A DNA stretch of 64,000 bases from Sulfurovum sp. UBA4779. Lineage in GTDB: Bacteria; Campylobacterota; Campylobacteria; Campylobacterales; Sulfurovaceae. Position numbers and translations under genes: made by a program. Location: NCBI GenBank assembly GCA_002403155.1, contig DHHF01000001.1, forward strand, positions 1 through 64,000, given 5' to 3'. Below the pieces are notes generated by a model that was not told where the DNA came from, did no database searches, and saw only the letters and a list, made by a program, of their open reading frames with translations. How positions within the stretch are numbered: position 1 is the first letter of the stretch; each line of letters starts with the position of its first letter. Positions 56,989-64,000 of the stretch are shown here, piece by piece.

Positions 56989-57879
56989 TTATTGAAACGT
57001 ATTGCATTCTCCCACGTCTCCCGTTTCCAATCCTCGCTTAAACCACTCTGTACGCTGCTGCGAAGTTCCGTGCGTAAAAGTATCGGGCCTGACGTATCCC
57101 GTTGCTTTTTTTTGCAACGTATCGTCTCCTATAGAGCCGGCCGCATTTAGTGCCTCTTCTATATCCCCCGGTTCCAAAATATTGAAACGTTTTTGTGCAT
57201 GGTGTGCCCAGATCCCTGCATAACAATCAGCTTGAAGTTCTATTTTTACTTGAAGCGCATTGGCTTTCTCTTCATCATTCCACTGCTGCTTAAGCAGCTG
57301 CGCCTTGCTCAGTATGCCTTGCAGATTTTGAACATGATGGCCTATTTCATGCGCAATCACATAGGCTTGAGCAAAATCTCCAGGTGCATTATGCCGATTT
57401 GCCAGCTCATCGAAAAATCCTAAATCCAAATACACTTTTTGATCGACAGGACAATAAAACGGCCCCATTTGGGCACTTGCATATCCGCATCCGCTTTGCG
57501 TACTGCCGCGATATAGCACTATCTTCGGATCTTTGTAATGCATATGATATTGAGGAAGAATCTCTTTCCATACCTCTTCTGTATCCCCCAACACCGCCGA
57601 GATAAAAGCTGCCTGCTCATTCTCTTTTTCTTTGTCTGTTGTGTGAATGGTTGTTCTTTGCTCTTCCAGTCCCAAAATGGCTAGCGGATTGATGCCGTTC
57701 ATATAGGCAAGTATACCAAGCGCGATGATTGCCCATCCCAATTTGGTCCGCAGCAAAGGCTTAATCAGCGGCCAGATCATCATTACGCTACCCATCGACG
57801 GCAATCCTCCGGAACCTCCCCCGGAGCTTTCCCGTCTATCTTCTACATTCGTACTTCGTCTGCTATCCTTCCATTTCAT
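56989..57879 (-). CDS. YpfJ-family neutral zinc metallopeptidase
   Basis: The 296-residue protein has a short basic, Gly/Ser-rich N-terminus, a membrane anchor near 38-60 (IKPLLRTKLGWAIIALGILA region) and a metallopeptidase body with the zinc motif YVIAHEIGHHVQNLQG near 170. The SGCGYASAQMGPFYCP segment and C-terminal GDVGECNTF are family hallmarks. The active site probably faces the periplasm. Physiological substrate unknown. AAGG lies 7 nt before the ATG. Confidence 0.9.
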   Translation of the reverse strand: MKWKDSRRSTNVEDRRESSGGGSGGLPSMGSVMMIWPLIKPLLRTKLGWAIIALGILAYMNGINPLAILGLEEQRTTIHTTDKEKENEQAAFISAVLGDTEEVWKEILPQYHMHYKDPKIVLYRGSTQSGCGYASAQMGPFYCPVDQKVYLDLGFFDELANRHNAPGDFAQAYVIAHEIGHHVQNLQGILSKAQLLKQQWNDEEKANALQVKIELQADCYAGIWAHHAQKRFNILEPGDIEEALNAAGSIGDDTLQKKATGYVRPDTFTHGTSQQRTEWFKRGLETGDVGECNTFQ

Positions 57880-57951
57880 GACCGCCCTTTTTCTTGCAGT
57901 ATTGATATATTAATTATACCAATCAAAAGTAAAATTTGACTACAATATATT

Positions 57952-57957
57952 TATAAT
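57952..57957 (+). promoter_or_regulatory. -10 box for dnaX
   Basis: TATAAT lies 33 nt before the dnaX start, in the 110-nt divergent gap shared with the zinc peptidase. No clear -35 box at 17 nt. Confidence 0.5.
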
Positions 57958-57989
57958 CCCAGTCCACTTAAAAAATAAAAGGAGTTGCT

Positions 57990-59834
57990 TTGTCTTTAGC
58001 TCTTGCGAGGAAATATCGGCCTGCCGCGTTTGATGATCTCATCGGTCAAGAAGCAATCTCTCAAACCCTTTCACTGGCTCTTGACAGCAACAGACTTTCT
58101 CATGCTTACCTCTTTTCAGGGCTGCGGGGAAGCGGCAAAACTTCGACGGCACGTATTTTTGCCAAAGCGCTTCTTTGCGAAAAAGGCACAACGTCCCATC
58201 CGTGTCAAGAATGCAGCCATTGCATCATGGCCAGCGAAAACCGGCATATAGATATTATTGAAATGGATGCGGCCTCCAACCGCGGCATTGACGATATCAA
58301 AGATCTTATAGAGCATACCAAATACAAACCGACTCTGGCCCGATATAAAATCTTCATTATCGATGAAGTTCATATGCTAACCCCGCAAGCATTTAATGCA
58401 TTGCTTAAAACACTTGAAGAGCCGCCTAGTTTTGTAAAATTTATTTTGGCCACTACAGACCCGCTGAAACTGCCTGCAACCATTCTCTCAAGGACACAAC
58501 ATTTTAGATTCAAAAAAATTCCTCAAAATCTTGTGCTTAGCCACCTTGAACATATCCTTAACCTTGAAAATATAGGCTATGAAAAAGAGGCCTTGGAGAT
58601 CATTGCACGCAACGGTGCAGGAAGCCTAAGGGATTCTTTGACGCTGCTTGATCAAGCCATCGTGTACTCTAAAAACTTTATAGATATCGGTACGGTGACG
58701 GGAATGCTTGGCATCATAGACCCAAATATCCTAGGCCGGCTGATTGAAGACATCATGCGCAAAGACCGCTCCAAAATACTTGCTTTCGTTCATATGGCAT
58801 CCGAGTATGAAGCAGAAATGATACTCGATGAACTCACTCTCTATCTCAAAGAATTGCTTCTTGCGCAAAATACAAATTTTTCCACAATAATCCTGGAGCG
58901 TTTTTTTAGGGTGATTGCTGATGCCAAAAGTTTGCTTGCGCTGGGAAGCGACGGTGAATTTGTGCTGATGCTGACACTCTTTAAGATGATGGAAGCATTA
59001 GAGATCAAAGAGATTGATACAATGATCAAATCTTTAAAAACCGAACTCCAAGAGGTTCAAATCCCTTCACAGACAATCCGCTGTACTAGCCTGGAAGAAG
59101 CCGCTGCTCCTGCCGAAGTTATCATGATTACCGAAGAGGAGATTGTCTCCTCTCTCCCTTCAAAAACAAAAGACCAAACAATCAATCCTTTAGACAAAGA
59201 AAGAGATGAAAATTTGCCCAACCAAATCTTTCTTGACAGTCAAACGGCGTACGAGGAATCCCAAGCAGCCCAACTTTCTCATTTAAAAAACAACGAAAAA
59301 ACTGCTCAAGCACAACAATCAAATACCGATCAAAAAAAATTCGAGATGCTTATCGAAAAAATATTTGATCGAAACTATGAATTGGGCGCCTGCTTCGAAG
59401 CCAATATTACCTTTGAAAGCTTTCAAAACAACCGGCTCACGTGGGTTTCTACGGCTCAAGACGAAGAAAAAAAACTGCTCATTGCCCATTGGGGAGTTAT
59501 CAACATGTTCGTCAAAGAGACATTTGGACTTGAAACAAAAATCATTAATACTGCCAAGCCTGGATTGTCACCTATGCATACTGAAGATACTACAGATGCC
59601 AAAGAGAAAGAAGAAACTGCATTGCCTTATGCCGATGATGAAAGCGATGAGTGCAACGGTTTTTCTTCTATGATAGAAGAGATTGAGATGAAAAATTCCT
59701 GTCTTGCTTCGGCTTTGGAAGAAGATGAAGCGTCAAAAGAGAAAGACCCTTCTGCTATTTTGGAAGAACCGATGATCAAAGAAGCAATCGCACTTTTTGA
59801 CCCCAAAAAAGTACGTATCAAGGTCAACTCTTAA
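57990..59834 (+). CDS. dnaX: DNA polymerase III subunit tau/gamma DnaX
   Basis: DnaX is the ATPase of the clamp loader. The 614 residues show LARKYRPAAFDDLIGQE at the N-terminus, Walker A LFSGLRGSGKTSTARIFA near 41, the zinc module CEKGTTSHPCQECSHC, Walker B FIIDEVHMLT, sensor 1 ILATTDP, and a variable C-terminal tau part. The start is TTG, 6-7 nt after AAAGGAG. A run of eight A near codon 449 could produce a shorter gamma form (separate entry). The stop is 2 nt from that of the convergent ymdB. Confidence 0.97.
   Translation: MSLALARKYRPAAFDDLIGQEAISQTLSLALDSNRLSHAYLFSGLRGSGKTSTARIFAKALLCEKGTTSHPCQECSHCIMASENRHIDIIEMDAASNRGIDDIKDLIEHTKYKPTLARYKIFIIDEVHMLTPQAFNALLKTLEEPPSFVKFILATTDPLKLPATILSRTQHFRFKKIPQNLVLSHLEHILNLENIGYEKEALEIIARNGAGSLRDSLTLLDQAIVYSKNFIDIGTVTGMLGIIDPNILGRLIEDIMRKDRSKILAFVHMASEYEAEMILDELTLYLKELLLAQNTNFSTIILERFFRVIADAKSLLALGSDGEFVLMLTLFKMMEALEIKEIDTMIKSLKTELQEVQIPSQTIRCTSLEEAAAPAEVIMITEEEIVSSLPSKTKDQTINPLDKERDENLPNQIFLDSQTAYEESQAAQLSHLKNNEKTAQAQQSNTDQKKFEMLIEKIFDRNYELGACFEANITFESFQNNRLTWVSTAQDEEKKLLIAHWGVINMFVKETFGLETKIINTAKPGLSPMHTEDTTDAKEKEETALPYADDESDECNGFSSMIEEIEMKNSCLASALEEDEASKEKDPSAILEEPMIKEAIALFDPKKVRIKVNS
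59332..59368 (+). promoter_or_regulatory. Candidate slippage/frameshift site in dnaX
   Basis: Eight consecutive A (59332-59339) read CAA AAA AAA TTC. A shift to the -1 frame reaches TGA at 59366-59368 after nine codons, giving a product of about 459 residues that keeps the ATPase and collar but loses the tau tail, as gamma does in E. coli. A-runs are common in this genome, so this is a prediction. Confidence 0.4.
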
Positions 59835-59836
59835 AA

Positions 59837-60646
59837 TCACTCTTTCCATGCATCGGTGATAAGTTTGGGCATATTGTCATAAATTTTTATTTTTTTTGCC
59901 TCCTTGCAACGCCCCTCATCATCAAGTTCAAAAACAACCATTTGAAAAATTGCCTTACACGTCTCAGGCACATCAAAATGTCCCCCCGCACCCGTTAAAA
60001 ATCGTCTAATCGGCATGTCTTGATGCATACCGATTACCCCGTCCCTGCATCCGGTCAGCCCGACATCCGTAACATAGCAGCACCCCCCGGCGATTTGCAA
60101 ATCATCTGTTCCAACATGGGTATGTGTGCCGAGTATGGCACTGACATCTTCTTTTAGCATATGCAAAAGGGCCTGTTTTTCGCTGCTCGCTTCTGCATGC
60201 ATATCGATAATAATATGCTTGATTTCTTTCATTTTCAGCTGCTCAATTTGTTGCAAAATTGCAGTAAACGGATTATCTACCATCGGCATGGTATAATATC
60301 CCATAAGATTCAGTACGGCTACTTGATTGCCCGATACAATTGTTTCATAAACCCCTTTCCCCGGTGCTTGTTGCGGTAAATTAAGAGGACGAATAAGGGG
60401 ATAAACATCAAAAAGGGGTAAAATCTCTTTTTTGTCAAAACTATGATTGCCTCCGGTCATCATATCTATGCCGTAACCTAACAATTCTGCACAATTCTTT
60501 TCCGTCAATCCAAATCCATGGCTTGCATTTTCATAATTTGCTATTACAAAATCAAGAAAATGCTCTTGTCTCAACCGCTTCAAATGGTTTTTTACCATCA
60601 GCCGTCCCGGCTTGCCTACAATATCTCCGATAAAACCGATTCTCAA
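59837..60646 (-). CDS. YmdB-family metallophosphoesterase
   Basis: The protein is about 269 residues with the calcineurin-like motifs RIGFIGDIVGKPGR (GD), VIANYENASHG (N-E), MMTGGNHSFD (GNH), IIDMHAEASSEK and GTHTHVGTDD (GTHTH), all typical of TIGR00282/YmdB. Homologues hydrolyse 2',3'-cyclic nucleotides. The frame has no ATG before the first motif. The TTG at 60646 lies about 9 nt after AAAAGG and gives the usual family length, so it is chosen over a longer form from 60706. It follows fabH. Confidence 0.9.
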   Translation of the reverse strand: MRIGFIGDIVGKPGRLMVKNHLKRLRQEHFLDFVIANYENASHGFGLTEKNCAELLGYGIDMMTGGNHSFDKKEILPLFDVYPLIRPLNLPQQAPGKGVYETIVSGNQVAVLNLMGYYTMPMVDNPFTAILQQIEQLKMKEIKHIIIDMHAEASSEKQALLHMLKEDVSAILGTHTHVGTDDLQIAGGCCYVTDVGLTGCRDGVIGMHQDMPIRRFLTGAGGHFDVPETCKAIFQMVVFELDDEGRCKEAKKIKIYDNMPKLITDAWKE

Positions 60647-60660
60647 AAACCGTTTCCTTT

Positions 60661-61680
60661 TTATTCTTTTGCTTTGCCGGCAAAAGGAAGCAGAGCACTC
60701 GCCCATGTTAACCCTCCGCCGAATGTATCCAAGAGCATCAAATCCCCTGTTTTTAACCTTCCTTCTTCGTAAATATCGTTAATTGCCATGGGAATAGAAG
60801 CAGCCGAAGTGTTCCCGTATTTTCCGACGGTTAAAACAATCTGATCTTCTCTCATTTTCAAAGCATCCCCCACCGCTTTAATAATGCGGTAATTTGCCTG
60901 GTGAGGAACAAAATGAGGAATATCTTTGGCATCTATATGATTTGTTTCCAGGATTTCCTGCACATCTTTGGTTAATGTTTTTACTGCAAGCTTAAAGGTT
61001 TCATTTCCCTTCATTTGCACAAACTGAAGCCCCTCATCGATCACTTTTTGGCTTGCAGGATGTACAGCTCCGGGGGCAGGGGTAACCAAAAAATCTGCAT
61101 AAGCACCGTCTGCACTGGCATGGATATCGATAAAAGCTTCTTTTTTATTTTCCGTTGCGCAAATCATTGCCGCCCCTGCACCGTCTCCAAAAAGAATGCA
61201 AGTGCTTCTGTCGGTATAATCTACAATCGAAGAAAATTTTTCAGCTCCTATAATCAAGACATTTTTTTTCATGCCCGATTCAATAAAAGCTTTGGCAATA
61301 CTCAAAAGATAAACAAAACCGCTGCATGCAGCAGAAATATCAAAAGCTTGTACATTGTGAATATCCAATTTATCAGATATGATACATGCAGTTGAAGGCA
61401 TATTAAAATAATCGGGTGTCACTGTCGCACAGAGCACTAGGTCAATCTCTTCTTTTGAAATACCGGACCTCTCAATTGCAAGCCGTGCCGCTTTTACCGC
61501 CATATCGCTTGTATACTCATCTGTAGCTGCGATATGTCTCTCTTTTATTCCCGTACGCTTTACAATCCATTCATCGGTGGTATCTACCATCTTTTCAAGA
61601 TCTGCATTGCTTAAAACTTTTTCAGGCACGTAAGCACCTATTGACCTGAAAGAAGCATATGTCTGCTTTGTTTGTGACAT
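60661..61680 (-). CDS. fabH: Beta-ketoacyl-ACP synthase III FabH
   Basis: FabH starts fatty-acid synthesis by condensing acetyl-CoA with malonyl-ACP. The 339 residues have the active Cys in [13 protein letters not shown] near 122, the His in [10 protein letters not shown] near 256 and the Asn in [11 protein letters not shown] near 288, followed by [11 protein letters not shown]. It lies downstream of plsX, its common partner, with its own promoter between them. Confidence 0.97.
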   Translation of the reverse strand: MSQTKQTYASFRSIGAYVPEKVLSNADLEKMVDTTDEWIVKRTGIKERHIAATDEYTSDMAVKAARLAIERSGISKEEIDLVLCATVTPDYFNMPSTACIISDKLDIHNVQAFDISAACSGFVYLLSIAKAFIESGMKKNVLIIGAEKFSSIVDYTDRSTCILFGDGAGAAMICATENKKEAFIDIHASADGAYADFLVTPAPGAVHPASQKVIDEGLQFVQMKGNETFKLAVKTLTKDVQEILETNHIDAKDIPHFVPHQANYRIIKAVGDALKMREDQIVLTVGKYGNTSAASIPMAINDIYEEGRLKTGDLMLLDTFGGGLTWASALLPFAGKAKE

Positions 61681-61706
61681 GATTGTCCTTGAATATAAAG
61701 TGCATT

Positions 61707-61715
61707 ATTTTAGCA
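61707..61715 (-). promoter_or_regulatory. Extended -10 promoter of fabH
   Basis: TGCTAAAAT on the minus strand is 27 nt before the fabH ATG. The stretch CCTATTTG just upstream also precedes a TAAAAT box before the LpxL-type acyltransferase at 6397-6415, a possible shared element of two lipid genes. Confidence 0.5.
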
Positions 61716-61745
61716 CAAATAGGATAAAAGGGGAATTTGGAGACT

Positions 61746-61769
61746 GTCCAAGAAAAAATTTTCTTGGAC
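61746..61769 (-). terminator. Perfect palindrome at the plsX stop codon
   Basis: GTCCAAGAAAA and TTTTCTTGGAC pair as 11 bp with a 2-nt centre; the outer base is part of the plsX stop. No U-tract follows, so it may be a weak terminator or processing site between plsX and fabH. Confidence 0.4.
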
Positions 61770-62758
61770 TACTTGTTTTCGCTCAAAAGCGCTTCTATGG
61801 TTTTGTTTACGTTGGATTGTGTATATCTTATGGCCTGAAATATGGCGTTTTTGATCGCTTTGGCATTTGAGCTTCCATGGCTGATAATGACGCATCCGTC
61901 GATACCCAAAAGCGGTGCGCCGCCATACTCGGCATAATCCACTTGTTTTTTCATATTGCCGAATACCTTTTTTCTCATCATCAGTGCACCGATTTTAGCA
62001 GGCAATGATTTACGGATTTGCTGTTTCATCAATGCAAAAATTGTGGAAACAACCCCTTCGCTTGTTTTGAGCAAAATATTGCCGGTAAACCCGTCGCACA
62101 CCACAACATTAACATGGCCGTTAAAAATATCACGCCCTTCTACGTTTCCGGCAAAGCCGTTTAAATCTTTTAATAATTTAAAAGCTTCTTTTGTCAGCGC
62201 ATTGCCTTTGCTGTCTTCTTCCCCATTGGCAAGAAGCCCAACCTTGGGAGAAGGGATCTTGAGTATCTCTTTGGCATATGCTTCACCCATTACGCCAAAC
62301 TCGTAAAGGTTTTTTGGCGTACAGTCTACCACCGCACCGACGTCAAGCACCAATGTTTTGGTTTGAATAACACTTGGCATCAAGGTAGCAAGCGCAGGCT
62401 TTGAAATATGAGGCAAGCGCCCTATTCTTAAAGTAGCCAAAGACATTGTGGCACCGCTGTGCCCTGCGGAAACAATCGCATCCGCCTCATGGTTGCGTAC
62501 CAATTCTACGGCCTTATAGATAGAGGATTCTTTTCTTTTTAGCGCATTGGTCGCCTGATCACTCATGGAAATAACATCCGAAGCATCGACTATTTGGACT
62601 TTTTCGTGATAATATTGGGGAAGAAGCGCAAGAATTTCTGCTTTTTTCCCAACCAATATAGGAAGAAATTTTTCATTTTCAAGTGCTTGGACCACACCTT
62701 CAATGATAGGTTCGGGACCAAAATCCCCACCCATTGCATCTATTGCAATTTTAATCAT
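61769..62758 (-). CDS. plsX: Phosphate acyltransferase PlsX
   Basis: PlsX makes acyl-phosphate from acyl-ACP for PlsY (35653-36276). The 329 residues begin [20 protein letters not shown] and include [16 protein letters not shown] near 92, [15 protein letters not shown] near 190 and [17 protein letters not shown] near 225. It starts 3 nt after rpmF, a widespread arrangement coupling phospholipid and ribosome genes. Confidence 0.97.
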   Translation of the reverse strand: MIKIAIDAMGGDFGPEPIIEGVVQALENEKFLPILVGKKAEILALLPQYYHEKVQIVDASDVISMSDQATNALKRKESSIYKAVELVRNHEADAIVSAGHSGATMSLATLRIGRLPHISKPALATLMPSVIQTKTLVLDVGAVVDCTPKNLYEFGVMGEAYAKEILKIPSPKVGLLANGEEDSKGNALTKEAFKLLKDLNGFAGNVEGRDIFNGHVNVVVCDGFTGNILLKTSEGVVSTIFALMKQQIRKSLPAKIGALMMRKKVFGNMKKQVDYAEYGGAPLLGIDGCVIISHGSSNAKAIKNAIFQAIRYTQSNVNKTIEALLSENK

Positions 62759-62761
62759 GTC

Positions 62762-62920
62762 TTATGCTTTGGTTTTATATTCACCGGTAGTCATATTCAT
62801 ATGGTGAGGCATTCTCCACGTACCATCTGCATCTTTTACAGGCATTGGCAATGTCACTTTGTAATGTGTTCTTCTTTTTGCTGCTCTTGTGTGGCTCACA
62901 CGTCTCTTAGGTACTGCCAT
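62762..62920 (-). CDS. rpmF: 50S ribosomal protein L32
   Basis: This 52-residue basic protein begins [20 protein letters not shown] and contains [17 protein letters not shown]. It lacks the zinc-binding Cys pairs of some L32 forms. AAAAGGA is 6 nt before the ATG. Position between yceD and plsX is the classical one. Confidence 0.97.
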   Translation of the reverse strand: MAVPKRRVSHTRAAKRRTHYKVTLPMPVKDADGTWRMPHHMNMTTGEYKTKA

Positions 62921-62945
62921 CGTATATCCTTTTGTAGTTTTTTAT

Positions 62946-63320
62946 TTAAAATTCCGCTTCGAACATCTCGTCGCTATTGCTGCATTTGGCGCAATAATGA
63001 TATGAGCCTCTCAGCGCATTGATTTCGCTTTCTAGAATGTAAGACAGATCTATTCTGCCGTCCAAAAACTCAATTATATCCAAATCATCTTTATCTTCTA
63101 CTGGCTGGTCGCTGATTGTCAGCTTTAGGAAATTTTCCAACGGATAATCAAACGGGCTGCCGCACCGATCACAATCCAATTTTATATTCCCGCTTAATTT
63201 GCCCTCAAGAACAACACGATGATAACCGCTTTTATATAAATTGCCTTCAAGTTTGGCGCCTTCAAACTCAACTTTGAAAGGTTTTGGTGTGGTACCAACT
63301 TTTTCAAACTCTATTTTCAT
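62946..63320 (-). CDS. YceD/DUF177-family protein
   Basis: The 124-residue protein has the signature GNIKLDCDRCGSPFDYPLEN near 48-65, the acidic DDLDIIEFLDGRIDLS segment and a C-terminal YHYCAKCS; the CxxC pairs may bind zinc. The family is linked to 23S rRNA accumulation in bacteria and plants and nearly always precedes rpmF. It lies 25 nt before rpmF. Confidence 0.92.
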   Translation of the reverse strand: MKIEFEKVGTTPKPFKVEFEGAKLEGNLYKSGYHRVVLEGKLSGNIKLDCDRCGSPFDYPLENFLKLTISDQPVEDKDDLDIIEFLDGRIDLSYILESEINALRGSYHYCAKCSNSDEMFEAEF

Positions 63321-63396
63321 TTTACGCCTCTTAAAAACATTTTCTTTTGCCCCGCCCTAAGAAATAATTCTTTTCTTGGCTGGCAAAGCACTTTAT

Positions 63397-63810
63397 TTAG
63401 CAAATTTCTCTTTGGGCAAAGAAAAAGCTAATCTCGTTTGCTGCATTTTCCAAAGAATCGCTTCCGTGCACGGCATTGGCATCAATACTGTCTGCAAAAT
63501 CTGCTCTAATTGTTCCCGGTGCAGCCTCTTTTGGATTGGTTGCACCCATAAGCTCTCGGTTTTTTGCCATCGCATTTTCACCTTCAAGCACCGATACAAC
63601 AACCGGACCGGAAATCATAAACTCTACAAGATCTTTAAAAAAAGGTCTTTGCGCATGCACTGCATAAAACGCTTCGGCATCTTCTTGGCTTAGTTGGATT
63701 TTTTTAGTTGCAGCGATTCTCAATCCCGCCTCTTCAAATCTGGCAAGAATTTTTCCTACTACATTTTTAGCAACTGCATCGGGTTTAATGATAGATAATG
63801 TTTGTTCCAT
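63397..63810 (-). CDS. ndk: Nucleoside diphosphate kinase Ndk
   Basis: This 137-residue enzyme transfers phosphate among nucleoside di- and triphosphates through a His in the [12 protein letters not shown] motif near residue 115. It begins [20 protein letters not shown] and has [11 protein letters not shown] and [18 protein letters not shown] 63810 has AGGA upstream; the longer form from 63846 is unlikely. yceD follows 76 nt later. Confidence 0.97.
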   Translation of the reverse strand: MEQTLSIIKPDAVAKNVVGKILARFEEAGLRIAATKKIQLSQEDAEAFYAVHAQRPFFKDLVEFMISGPVVVSVLEGENAMAKNRELMGATNPKEAAPGTIRADFADSIDANAVHGSDSLENAANEISFFFAQREIC

Positions 63811-63912
63811 ATGATGATTCCTACACACAAAATTTACTTTTGACAAAAAAAGTATTCGGGCGGGATTTTATCAAAAAAGATATTAAAAATAAATTAATAA
63901 TTAAAGAAAGAA

Positions 63913-63937
63913 ATTCATTGGGAAACCCCCAATGAAT
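63913..63937 (-). terminator. Terminator of the gene entering from the right edge
   Basis: ATTCATTGGG and CCCAATGAAT form a perfect 10-bp stem with a 5-nt loop. On the minus strand it is followed by TTTCTTTCTTT, a good rho-independent terminator 8 nt after the stop codon. Confidence 0.85.
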
Positions 63938-63945
63938 CAAGAAGA

Positions 63946-64000
63946 TTAGTCTTCAATAACAGGTTTTCTAGCCTGTCTGTCATCCATGCTGATTTCTTTT
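63946..64000 (-). CDS. 3' end of a gene cut by the window edge (possibly fdxA)
   Basis: Only the last 17 codons are present, ending ARKPVIED and TAA, followed by a clear terminator. The neighbour upstream of ndk in Campylobacter is the ferredoxin gene fdxA, so that is a guess from context. The sequence itself has no diagnostic motif. Confidence 0.5.
   Translation of the reverse strand, partial: KEISMDDRQARKPVIED

Noticed and set aside
58507..58515. A7 run early in dnaX as the frameshift site
   Set aside because: It falls inside the ATPase domain, so a shift there would not give a functional gamma protein.

Overview
This window is chromosomal DNA, most likely from a Campylobacterota (former Epsilonproteobacteria) genome of the Sulfurovum/Sulfurimonas kind. 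The phylum call rests on an HsrA-type orphan response regulator with no phospho-acceptor Asp, on gene neighbourhoods familiar from Helicobacter/Campylobacter (thrB-ylxR-infB-rbfA-rimP next to lpxC; ndk-yceD-rpmF-plsX-fabH; leuS-lptE-folC-mfd), and on extended -10 promoters with weak -35 boxes. The genus is inference. Nearly all of it is core housekeeping sequence, densely packed. I see no phage, IS, integron or CRISPR, and no gene-free stretch over 300 nt.

Layout. 1-6.4 kb: a minus-strand envelope-polysaccharide cluster (two ELM1-family proteins flanking three GT4 glycosyltransferases, then an LpxL-type acyltransferase). Its left 3.5 kb is visibly AT-rich. 6.5-13.5 kb (+): hisH, hisA, prmA, ftsH, pssA, then leuA behind a consensus promoter and a leucine-rich leader peptide. 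13.6-19.7 kb: serS, an Ig-like-domain surface lipoprotein with a small outer-membrane barrel, dedA, rlpA. 19.8-22.1 kb: tRNA-Met(CAT), then groES-groEL behind a perfect 12-9-12 inverted repeat. 22.1-35.5 kb (-): a long run xseA, ubiE, ribD, rimP, rbfA, infB, ylxR, thrB, tsaB, lpxC, M23 peptidase, nrnA, nadC, nadA. 35.6-39.3 kb (+): plsY, folB, hsrA, ferredoxin, ppx/gppA. 39.4-42.7 kb: bamA and divergent tyrA. 42.7-49.5 kb (-): a complete MoxR-DUF58-BatABCD operon. 49.6-56.8 kb (-): leuS, lptE, folC, mfd. 57-59.8 kb: a YpfJ-type zinc peptidase and divergent dnaX. 59.8-64 kb (-): ymdB, fabH, plsX, rpmF, yceD, ndk and the 3' end of one more gene.

The most unusual signal is a small repeat family at gene junctions, usually a purine tract, a short hairpin and a pyrimidine tract. 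Copies lie between hisH and hisA, after serS, between moxR and the DUF58 gene, at the start of the gene after DUF58, and between leuS and lptE. In the intra-operon copies the gap stays open as a tiny ORF overlapping the upstream stop, the downstream start, or both. In two cases a pyrimidine arm encodes part of the downstream gene's signal peptide. A separate 43-codon ORF with ATGA overlaps at both ends links hisA to prmA. The other stand-out is the leucine leader peptide before leuA.
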